From positions 1-25,212 of the forward strand of contig DALYLQ010000037.1 of the NCBI GenBank assembly GCA_031976225.1: a DNA stretch of 25,212 nt, written 5' to 3'. This DNA comes from UBA10646 sp003456175. GTDB lineage: Bacteria > Bacteroidota > Bacteroidia > Chitinophagales > Chitinophagaceae. Made by a program: the position numbers and the translations under genes. Position 1 is the first letter of the stretch; each line of letters begins with the position of its first letter. Below the pieces are notes generated by a model. The model did not search any database. It was not told the origin of the DNA and saw only the letters and a program-made list of their open reading frames with translations. This document shows positions 1 through 7,071 of this stretch, one piece after another.

Positions 1-1413
1 TTTGCCGACAACCTGTGCGACGATATTGTTCATTTAAAAAAAATGCAGCAAGAATACAGTCATTACGTTCGTTTATTGCTACACTTTCTAGATCCAGAAA
101 AAGCTACTTACGTAAATGATTGCCTACAAAGTGGCGACCCAGTGAGGGCCAAAAACTGCTTTATTCCTGGTAAAGCAGAATACTTTAACAGCGATAAAGT
201 ACTAGAAGTACAAACCTTACTACAACGCATTTTGCAAGATGAGAAGGTTAAAATACGTTTGATTGCTGCTATTTGTAGTTACGAAGAGAGTAGTTTTAAA
301 ACACAACAAATACTTGAGAGCATTGCCGATACCGCATTGCTTGCCAAAATATGCATCACCGGTATATTACCTGCCAGTGTAAATGGTACGCATGAAGATC
401 AATACATTTTTCCGCCTATTCCGAACTTTATTTTCACCAGAGATATTGGCATTATGATTAAAGATCATATGCTTTTAAGTAGAATGGCTACCTCGGCTCG
501 TAAGCGTGAAAGTTTAATTACTCGTTTTTTGGTACTTTACTTTTTATTCGCTGAAGACACTACCAAAGTATTAGAAGTAATTGAAGAGAGCGACTTTTTT
601 CTGTACGAAGAGTTAGAACGCAAACATCGTGTTATTAGTATTGAAGGTGGCGATGTAATGATGATTCATCCTACCCATTTATTGGTAGGTTGCAGTGAAC
701 GTACCAGCAGCAATGCGGTTAACGAAATTGTGCATACTATTTACAGTCATCCTGAATTGGGTATCGAAAAAATATCGGTAGTTAAAATTCCGAAGAAGCG
801 AGCTCAAATGCATATCGATACCATATTTACGCAAGTAAAACGTAATGTGTGGGTGCTCTACGGCCGTTATAGCGAACGTTTGATTGCAGCCGAAAATCAG
901 GTGCGTCAAAGCTACTTACAACGCCTAACCCATGGCGATGAAGGCACAGCACTTGAAATGCCAGAAATTATTCAATACTATAAAAAAATAGAAGACCCCT
1001 ATCAGCCGAAGAAAGATTATAGTGTAGGACAAAACCCTGCAGGTATTGAAGAGTTACTATATCAGGTGAGTGTAGAAGATTTTGGCTGTATGCCATCGGA
1101 TGTTAAAATTATATACAGCGGTAATAATATTTTCCCTTACGATGATAGAGAGCAATGGACAGACAGTTGCAATGTAGTAGCATTAAAAGAAGGCGTAGTA
1201 ATTGGTTATGATAGAAATGATTTCACTGCAACAGCTTTTAAAGATGCTGGCTTCGATGTTATTACAACAGACCTAGCCTTTGCATTATTTGCGAACGGAC
1301 TTGAACCGCACAGCTTAGAAAACACTTTGATTTTATTACCAAGTGCAGAACTTAGTCGTGCAAGAGGCGGTAGCCATTGTATGAGTTGTCCGCTGTTAAG
1401 AGATGCCTTTTAA
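1..1413 (+). CDS. Arginine deiminase-family amidinohydrolase (5' end outside window)
   Basis: Probably hydrolyses arginine to citrulline and ammonia in the cytoplasm. The guanidino-modifying (pentein) motifs appear in order: NFIFTRD, EGGDV, the HIDT histidine motif, and a C-terminal SRARGGSHCMSCPL block whose first cysteine (codon at 1378) is the expected nucleophile. The first ATG is at 43, but the frame is open back to base 1 and the residues before that ATG (FADNLCDDIVHLKK) resemble the LFDDI-like stretch normally found inside this family. The true start therefore lies upstream and the gene is partial. It is followed 21 bases later by a second pentein enzyme on the same strand, which suggests one transcript for arginine/citrulline use. 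The family is secure; the exact substrate is inferred. Confidence 0.85.
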   Translation, partial: FADNLCDDIVHLKKMQQEYSHYVRLLLHFLDPEKATYVNDCLQSGDPVRAKNCFIPGKAEYFNSDKVLEVQTLLQRILQDEKVKIRLIAAICSYEESSFKTQQILESIADTALLAKICITGILPASVNGTHEDQYIFPPIPNFIFTRDIGIMIKDHMLLSRMATSARKRESLITRFLVLYFLFAEDTTKVLEVIEESDFFLYEELERKHRVISIEGGDVMMIHPTHLLVGCSERTSSNAVNEIVHTIYSHPELGIEKISVVKIPKKRAQMHIDTIFTQVKRNVWVLYGRYSERLIAAENQVRQSYLQRLTHGDEGTALEMPEIIQYYKKIEDPYQPKKDYSVGQNPAGIEELLYQVSVEDFGCMPSDVKIIYSGNNIFPYDDREQWTDSCNVVALKEGVVIGYDRNDFTATAFKDAGFDVITTDLAFALFANGLEPHSLENTLILLPSAELSRARGGSHCMSCPLLRDAF

Positions 1414-1434
1414 TTCTACCATTAAAGTAACAAT

Positions 1435-2343
1435 ATGATTACGCAAGATATTTTAATGATACGTCCGGTTGCATTCACCTACAATGCTCAAACAGCGGTG
1501 AATAACAGCTTTCAACAACAAGGCGCTGCAGAAGCTGCACAAGAAAAAGCATTAGCAGAGTTTGACACTTTTGTAAGCTTGTTACGTAGCAAAGGTGTTC
1601 GTGTACATGTAGTGAACGATACCTTTGAACCACACACGCCCGATGCTATTTTCCCAAACAACTGGATTTCTTTCCATAGCGACGGAACCGTGTTCCTCTA
1701 CCCCATGTATGCTGAAAATAGAAGAGCTGAACGTAAGCCTACAGTACTCGAATACATTAGGAAAACATTTACCGTAAGGCAACAACAAGATTTATCGCAT
1801 TACGAGCAACAATCGTTGTTTTTAGAAGGTACAGGCAGTATGGTGCTCGATAGAGATGCTAAAATTGCCTATGCTTGTTTGAGCCCAAGAACCGATGCTT
1901 CGGTGCTACAACAATTTTGCGATGCAACAGGCTACACTCCTTGCATATTCACCTCTGTTGATGCTCAAGATGCCCCCATTTATCACACCAATGTGGTGAT
2001 GTGTGTTGCCGAAAAGCAAGTAATTATTTGCATCGATAGTATTCCCGATGCTGCTGAAAAAGCACATGTGATAGCAACTATTGAGCAAAGTGGTAAGGCT
2101 TTGGTTACGATTAGCTTTGAACAATTAGCACAATTCGCTGGTAACATGTTACAAATAAAGGGTAATAACGAGTTACCTTTATTAGTGATGAGTAGTACCG
2201 CATATAACAGCTTGCATACTACACAAATTGAAACATTAAGCAAGTATAGCGAGCTAGTGCACAGCCCACTAAATACCATAGAAACCAATGGTGGTGGTAG
2301 TGCCCGTTGTATGATGGCAGAAGTATTTTTAACCCCACAATAA
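1435..2343 (+). CDS. ctlX: CtlX-like citrulline/arginine-related pentein hydrolase
   Basis: 302-residue protein of the amidinotransferase/DDAH fold, the group annotated as citrulline utilization hydrolase CtlX. Visible motifs: PDAIFPNNWISFH near residues 70-82, the substrate-gripping part; FLEGTGSMVLDR, the acidic residue motif; YHTNVVM with the catalytic histidine; and NGGGSARCMMAEVF with cysteine 292 as probable nucleophile. In Francisella a relative cleaves citrulline to ornithine. Paired with the deiminase just upstream, it could complete arginine to citrulline to ornithine, but dimethylarginine or another guanidino compound cannot be excluded. One exact copy of the 14-base dispersed repeat lies inside the gene at 1766-1779 and encodes part of TFTVR. 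The gene ends before a GC-rich patch and a palindromic terminator. Confidence 0.8.
   Translation: MITQDILMIRPVAFTYNAQTAVNNSFQQQGAAEAAQEKALAEFDTFVSLLRSKGVRVHVVNDTFEPHTPDAIFPNNWISFHSDGTVFLYPMYAENRRAERKPTVLEYIRKTFTVRQQQDLSHYEQQSLFLEGTGSMVLDRDAKIAYACLSPRTDASVLQQFCDATGYTPCIFTSVDAQDAPIYHTNVVMCVAEKQVIICIDSIPDAAEKAHVIATIEQSGKALVTISFEQLAQFAGNMLQIKGNNELPLLVMSSTAYNSLHTTQIETLSKYSELVHSPLNTIETNGGGSARCMMAEVFLTPQ
1766..1779 (-). repeat. Dispersed 14-mer, exact copy (in ctlX)
   Basis: CATTTACCGTAAGG on the plus strand, that is CCTTACGGTAAATG on the minus strand. It lies in coding sequence and encodes part of T-F-T-V-R. Confidence 0.85.
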
Positions 2344-2394
2344 TTGATATTGAGTAGTTGGGCTTTGAGCCATGTGCTATCAATCAACTTTTGT

Positions 2395-2480
2395 TCCTGC
2401 TGCTTTGGGGTTCCGTACTTCGCTACGCTACGTACCGGCTGCTAACGCAACCGCCCACGCATCAGGCAGCCCTTCGGCAT
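2395..2480. other. GC-rich intergenic patch of unknown nature
   Basis: In the 217-base gap between two convergent genes, bases 2401-2460 are 37/60 G+C, clearly richer than the AT-rich flanks. It contains GTACTTCGCTACGCTACGTAC-like self-similar text (two GTAC ends, repeated GCTACG). I see no ORF and no strong hairpin. It could be a piece of a dispersed repeat or a small RNA; neither is supported further here. Confidence 0.4.
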
Positions 2481-2491
2481 TTGTACAACTA

Positions 2492-2533
2492 TAAACCTAA
2501 TAGGGGAGCAATATTGCTCCCCTATTAGGTTTA
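2492..2533. terminator. Perfect 42-base palindrome, probable bidirectional terminator
   Basis: Two perfectly complementary halves meet between 2512 and 2513; the core arms are CTAATAGGGGAGCAAT and ATTGCTCCCCTATTAG. It lies between the convergent ctlX (+) and the GIN-domain gene (-), the expected position for a shared intrinsic terminator. Confidence 0.75.
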
Positions 2534-2560
2534 ATATATCATCTATAAATACACTCAACG

Positions 2561-3217
2561 CTACAATCTGCGAACCGTACCGCTGCCATGACTGCTCACA
2601 TTCAATTGCGGATTACCTAAATAACGAACATTTCCGCTTCCGTGCATATTAACCTCCAAGCTTTGTATAGCATGCACCTCTACATTACCACTTCCATTAA
2701 TATGCACATTGGCATTTTGAATGGGTGTTGTTCTAGCTTTAATATTACCGCTTCCATTAATATAAAAAGTAGCTTGTTGATATGCACTGTTGGCTAAATA
2801 TATCGTACCACTTCCGTTAATGCGTGTCGTAAGTTGTTGTTGTGTTAGAAAGCCACTCGCATCTATTTCAGAGCTTCCATGAATATTCAAAAATTGTAGT
2901 GCTGGTATTTCAATGTATGCAACCACATTACTATTACGAACTGTGTTATATTGATGATTATAGGATAGAACTAAATGACCGTTTTCAACGGTGGTAGTAG
3001 TTATGTTGAGAATATTCTCATACCCTTCGAGCACTACTTGCTGCGTTGTACCATACCGAACTACAGCTTTGATATCGCCATGTGTTACAACACCATTAAA
3101 TGTGCTTACGCTGCGTGTAACACGTCCAACTGGACCGCTACCAACAATCAAAGATTTGTTGCAACTACAGAGTGCAACGAAAGCAAGTAAAAAGTAACTT
3201 AGGGTTAAGAGTTTCAT
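2561..3217 (-). CDS. GIN-domain (DUF2807) lipoprotein
   Basis: 218-residue secreted protein. The N-terminus is a lipoprotein signal: a hydrophobic run ending in ALCSC, with Cys19 as the likely lipidated residue. The rest is a series of about 20-residue units carrying NGSG/HGSG turns (INGSGTIYL, INGSGNIKA, INGSGNVEV, MHGSGNVRY, SHGSGTVRR). This is typical of the right-handed beta-helix of the Bacteroidota head-GIN domain. The biochemical function of the family is unknown; it is presumably anchored in the cell envelope. It is transcribed alone and divergently from the helicase gene, with an 89-base gap between the starts. The five near-identical GSG rungs make the 3' half internally repetitive at DNA level, with repeated attaccgcttccattaa-type text on the plus strand. 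Confidence 0.8.
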   Translation of the reverse strand: MKLLTLSYFLLAFVALCSCNKSLIVGSGPVGRVTRSVSTFNGVVTHGDIKAVVRYGTTQQVVLEGYENILNITTTTVENGHLVLSYNHQYNTVRNSNVVAYIEIPALQFLNIHGSSEIDASGFLTQQQLTTRINGSGTIYLANSAYQQATFYINGSGNIKARTTPIQNANVHINGSGNVEVHAIQSLEVNMHGSGNVRYLGNPQLNVSSHGSGTVRRL

Positions 3218-3306
3218 ATTCTGATTTTATGATACAAAGTTGCCCTTGTATTATACAAGTAGCAACCACATGAATATGTGAAAACACATGGCCGTATGTT
3301 TGCAAC

Positions 3307-5142
3307 ATGCACCCGTATATTGCAGCACAAATTCAGTGGCTCGACTGGGAAGAAACAGCTCAAGCCAATAAATACAACTTATCGGAACAGCATACGCTCA
3401 AACAATTGAAATCAGAAGGCGTAGCCATACACCCCATTCAAATTAAGCGGAAGTATTTTGGTTATGCCGATTATCCAGAAGTAGAATTTCGTATTCCATT
3501 TCCAGTTGAACAACATCAATTTTATAATGGTGCAGCCATTGAATGCTTTACTACTGGCGAAGCTCCTGTTAAAGGTATGCTGTTACAACTTGATGGTAAG
3601 CAAGGCGAACTTCAATTGTTTGCGCCTGACTTTCCTGATTGGTTAGAAGATGAAGGCGTTGGCATTAAACTAACTCCTGATACGAGAACAACCACCTTGC
3701 TCAAAAAGCAATTACAACGTATTGAACAAATACCGGCAGTCTTTACACTCATCGATAACATTTACCGTAAGGCCATTATTACAACACCTACGAATACTAC
3801 ATTACCGAAAGACTTACAATGGCATCATCAACAGTTAAATGAAAGTCAGCAAGCAGCCATTAAAGCAATTGTAACAAATCAACATGTTACCATTGTACAT
3901 GGCCCACCTGGCACCGGAAAAACAACCACACTGATAGAAGCTATATTGCAGCTTATTGCTAAAGGTGAACGTATAATTGTTAGTGCACCCAGCAATGCAG
4001 CTGTTGATCATATTAGTATTGGCTTGCTCGAACGAGGTGTTAAAGTACTACGTGTTGGTAACACAGGCAAAGTGCATGAAAAAGTATATCCGTATACACC
4101 TGAAGGAAAATTGCAACAAGGACAGCAGCAAAAAGAATTGAAGCAACTGCATATACAAGCTTCGCAATTCAGAAAAATGGCGTTACAGTACAAACGCAAT
4201 TTTGGAAAAGCCGAAAGAGAGCAACGTAACTTGCTGTTAAAAGAAGTACAGCAAATTCGTTTACAAATAAAACAACTACAACGCTATAACGAAGAAAAAT
4301 TATATCAGGAAGCAACTGTTATCACAGGAACACCTGTAGGATTACTTGATGCCAATATACCGCAAGTACCCTACGCTACACTGATTATTGATGAAGCCGG
4401 ACAATGCCTTGCACCTATGGCTTTCAGCTTATTACCACTAGCTCGTAAATGGGTATTCGCAGGTGATCATTTGCAATTACCACCCACAGTTATTAGTGAG
4501 CAAGCTGCGAAAGCCGGCCTTGCTACTTCGGCCTTAGAATTACTCGTTCCTTGTTGCAACGAGGTGTACTTACTCAATGTTCAATATAGGATGCGACAAC
4601 GTATTGCAGGTTTTAGTAGTGCTTATTTCTATAATAATGCCCTACAAGCAGCATCACACTTACAAGCTTCTACAGCGCTTGATTTTACATTCATTGATAC
4701 AGCAGGTACAGGCTTTGAAGAAACTTCTGGTGCAGATGGTTTAAGCTTGATGAATATAGGAGAACTACAAGTTGCGAATGCTATTATTGCTTCACTAACA
4801 AATTCACTTAACGATATTGCTTTTATTAGTCCGTATAGTGCACAAGTTGCTGCTGCGAAAACCCATTTACCGCAAGGTATTCGTATCAGTACCATAGATA
4901 GCTTTCAAGGACAAGAGCAGCGTATTGTAATTATATCGCTAGTGCGTAGTAATGCCGATGGTGTTATTGGATTTTTAAAAGACTATCGTAGAATGAATGT
5001 TGCTATTACAAGAGCCCAACAAAAAGTGTTTATTATTGGCGATAGTGCAACCATAGGTAACGATGCCTTTTTTGAAGCAATGCTACAATACAGCGAACAG
5101 TATGGCACATATAAAACAGCTTGGGAGTTTGATATTTTTTAA
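3307..5142 (+). CDS. SF1 helicase of the Upf1/DNA2/IGHMBP2 type
   Basis: 611-residue ATP-dependent DNA or RNA helicase, cytoplasmic. Motifs in order: Walker A HGPPGTGKTTT at about residues 198-208; motif Ia SAPSNAAVD; a basic, glutamine-rich, probably coiled-coil insertion (about 265-335) corresponding to the 1B region of Upf1-like enzymes; Walker B IIDEAGQ (about 360-366), where the DEAG form marks the SF1B/Upf1 group; GDHLQLPP (motif III); QYRMR (motif IV); STIDSFQGQE (motif V); and MNVAITRAQ (motif VI). All helicase motifs are present, so the protein should be active. Similar stand-alone proteins of about 620 residues are common in Bacteroidota, with no defined role. It contains an exact dispersed 14-mer at 3759-3772 (encoding N-I-Y-R-K) and has another 5 bases after the stop. 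Confidence 0.9.
   Translation: MHPYIAAQIQWLDWEETAQANKYNLSEQHTLKQLKSEGVAIHPIQIKRKYFGYADYPEVEFRIPFPVEQHQFYNGAAIECFTTGEAPVKGMLLQLDGKQGELQLFAPDFPDWLEDEGVGIKLTPDTRTTTLLKKQLQRIEQIPAVFTLIDNIYRKAIITTPTNTTLPKDLQWHHQQLNESQQAAIKAIVTNQHVTIVHGPPGTGKTTTLIEAILQLIAKGERIIVSAPSNAAVDHISIGLLERGVKVLRVGNTGKVHEKVYPYTPEGKLQQGQQQKELKQLHIQASQFRKMALQYKRNFGKAEREQRNLLLKEVQQIRLQIKQLQRYNEEKLYQEATVITGTPVGLLDANIPQVPYATLIIDEAGQCLAPMAFSLLPLARKWVFAGDHLQLPPTVISEQAAKAGLATSALELLVPCCNEVYLLNVQYRMRQRIAGFSSAYFYNNALQAASHLQASTALDFTFIDTAGTGFEETSGADGLSLMNIGELQVANAIIASLTNSLNDIAFISPYSAQVAAAKTHLPQGIRISTIDSFQGQEQRIVIISLVRSNADGVIGFLKDYRRMNVAITRAQQKVFIIGDSATIGNDAFFEAMLQYSEQYGTYKTAWEFDIF
3759..3772 (-). repeat. Dispersed 14-mer, exact copy (in helicase gene)
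   Basis: CATTTACCGTAAGG on the plus strand, within coding sequence, encoding part of N-I-Y-R-K. Confidence 0.85.
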
Positions 5143-5147
5143 AACTA

Positions 5148-5161
5148 CCTTACGGTAAATG
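5148..5161 (+). repeat. Dispersed 14-mer, exact copy (after helicase stop)
   Basis: CCTTACGGTAAATG, beginning 5 bases after the helicase stop codon. A degenerate inverted relative (CATTTACTGTAAAG) lies at 5204-5217, so the two flank the hairpin at 5165-5191. Confidence 0.85.
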
Positions 5162-5164
5162 AAA

Positions 5165-5191
5165 AACGGCGATAACATGGTTATCGCCGTT
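5165..5191 (-). terminator. Intrinsic terminator of the hut genes
   Basis: 12-base-pair stem AACGGCGATAAC / GTTATCGCCGTT with a 3-base loop. On the minus strand it is followed by a T run (the A run at 5162-5166), so it terminates transcription coming from hutU. It lies between convergent genes. Confidence 0.75.
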
Positions 5192-5231
5192 ATGGCATAT
5201 CCTCATTTACTGTAAAGTAAAGAATAATATA

Positions 5232-6958
5232 TTATTTGTACATACCATCCAATGAATGTATTGCAGCTGTATCTTTTGCAATATCGTATCCAGCATCTAA
5301 GTGGCGTATTACGCCCATACCTGGATCGTTACGTAATACTCTGCTTAACCTGGCTGCAGCTTCAGGCGTACCATCGGCAACAATTACCATTCCGCTATGA
5401 ATGCTGTATCCCATACCAACACCACCGCCATGATGCAGGCTTACCCAACTAGCACCACCAGCGGTATTCACCAATGCATTTAAAATAGGCCAATCTGCAA
5501 CCGCATCGCTTCCATCGAGCATGGCTTCTGTTTCACGGTTCGGACTAGCTACACTACCTGTATCTAAATGATCTCTACCAATTACAATAGGTGCTTTCAC
5601 CTTACCAGTACGTACCAACTCATTAAATGCCAAACCCGCCTTTTCACGTTCGCCTTGGCCCAACCAGCAAATACGTGCAGGTAATCCTTGAAAGGCAATA
5701 CGCTCTTTCGCCATGGCCATCCAACGTTGAAGACTTTTATTCTCAGGGAATAAGTTGCAAATCAATTCATCGGTTACGGCAATATCATTAGGGTCGCCGC
5801 TGAGTGCTGCCCAACGGAATGGCCCTTTGCCTTCACAAAACAACGGACGAATGTACGCTGGTACAAACCCTGGAAACAAAGCACTTGTTTTTTTATCGGG
5901 AGAGCGTTGCAACAAAGGTGTATACTGCTGCACCAAACTATGATTAGGCTGTTGTGCTTCAAACTCAATGGCTCTAGCACGTAAGTTATTACCGTAATCA
6001 AATGTTATTGCACCCGCATCTTGTAACTGAAGCATAAGTTGTACATGCGTATACATACTCTCGTAGCTTAACTGCATGTAAGCATCGGCATTGGTATCAC
6101 GTAAGGTATTAGCTGCTTCGTTACTAAGTGTATGTGGTATATAACCAATAAGCGGGTCGTGAGCACTGGTTTGATCGGTAAGTACATCTACATGAACGCC
6201 TCTTTCAATTAAACGCTCTAGTAAGTGAATGGCATTACAAAGCACTCCAATACTCAACGGCTTGCCTTCGGCTTTTACCGCAAGGCTCTATCAATGGCAG
6301 CATCGATATCAGTATATTTTTCATCAAGATATTTTGTTTCTAAGCGCTTATCAATACGCCATTCTTCTACTTCGGCACACAGGGCTACTCCATCGCACAT
6401 GGTAATGGCTAATGGTTGTGCGCCACCCATGCCCCCCAAACCTGCAGTAACACTTAAAGTACCTTTGAGTGTTCCTTTAAAATGCTTATCGGCAACGGCT
6501 GCAAATGTTTCGTAGGTACCTTGCACAATACCTTGACTGCCAATGTAAATCCAACTACCAGCAGTCATTTGTCCGTACATCATCAAACCCTTTTGTTCTA
6601 ACTCGCTAAAATGCTGCCAAGTAGCCCATTGAGGTACTAATTGCGAGTTACTGAGTAACACACGCGGGCAGTCTGGATTTGTTTTTAGAATGGCAACCGG
6701 CTTGCCGCTTTGAATAAGTAAGGTTTCATCGTTCTCTAACGATTGTAACGCTTTAATAATTTTGTGCAAGCTTTCATGATTTCTGGCAGCCTTACCTCTT
6801 CCGCCATACACAATTAAATCTTCGGGGCGTTCGGCTACGGCAGGGTCTAAGTTATTGAGCAGCATTCTAAGCGCTGCTTCTTGTATCCATCCTTTACAGG
6901 AAATATTTGTTCCCGTAGGTGTGGCAGGAATGCCGCTGGCAAGCAATGTTTCAGTCAT
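5232..6958 (-). pseudogene. hutU: Urocanate hydratase HutU, frameshifted
   Basis: Second step of histidine degradation: urocanate plus water to imidazolone propionate, using tightly bound NAD. The N-terminal half (6958 to about 6275) has GIPATPTG, YGGRGKAARN and the glycine-rich VTAGLGGMGGAQP nucleotide-binding segment. The C-terminal half (about 6270 to 5232) has DQTSAHDPL, LPARICWLGQGE with the conserved cysteine, and LHHGGGVGMGYS. The first frame stops at 6276; homology continues in another frame at KAEGKPLSIGV. Start 6958 (MTETLLASG) is preferred to an upstream ATG at 7009, whose extra residues look unconserved. The span of 1727 bases is one short of 576 codons, so a single missing base restores a normal-length protein of about 575 residues. 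The lesion sits in a degenerate copy of the dispersed repeat. It may be a real mutation or a sequencing error. Confidence 0.85.
6272..6285 (-). repeat. Degenerate dispersed-repeat copy at the hutU frameshift
   Basis: CTTTTACCGCAAGG on the plus strand, two mismatches from the consensus. Read on the hutU strand it is CCTTGCGGTAAAAG, and the TAA inside it is the premature stop. Restoring a third G (CCTTGCGGGTAAAA) would keep the frame and encode A-L-R-V-K-A. Confidence 0.6.
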
Positions 6959-7006
6959 TGTACAGTTTTGTAGGTGGGTAATACAAGTGAAGCGTATCAG
7001 CACTTG

Positions 7007-7035
7007 CAACTACCTAACGCTTCGGTAAGTAGTTG
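7007..7035. other. Hairpin between hutH and hutU
   Basis: Arms of 13 bases (CAACTACCTAACG and CGGTAAGTAGTTG) with two mismatches and a CTT loop, in the 113-base gap between hutH and hutU. On the transcribed (minus) strand it lacks a following T run, so it is more likely an RNA-processing, stability or attenuation structure than a full terminator. Function not shown. Confidence 0.35.
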
Positions 7036-7053
7036 GGTATTTTTCATTATTTA

Positions 7054-7067
7054 CCTTACGGTAAATG
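7054..7067 (+). repeat. Dispersed 14-mer, exact copy (after hutH stop)
   Basis: CCTTACGGTAAATG, ending 4 bases from the hutH stop codon. Here it is part of a perfect inverted repeat, ATTTACC-TTAC-GGTAAAT, at 7049-7066. Confidence 0.85.
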
Positions 7068-7071
7068 TGGT

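Noticed and set aside
3295..3302. TATGTTTG as the -7 promoter element of the helicase gene
   Set aside because: It matches TAnnTTTG but ends 5 bases before the ATG, so transcription would start at or beyond the start codon; no -33 element stands at the right distance.
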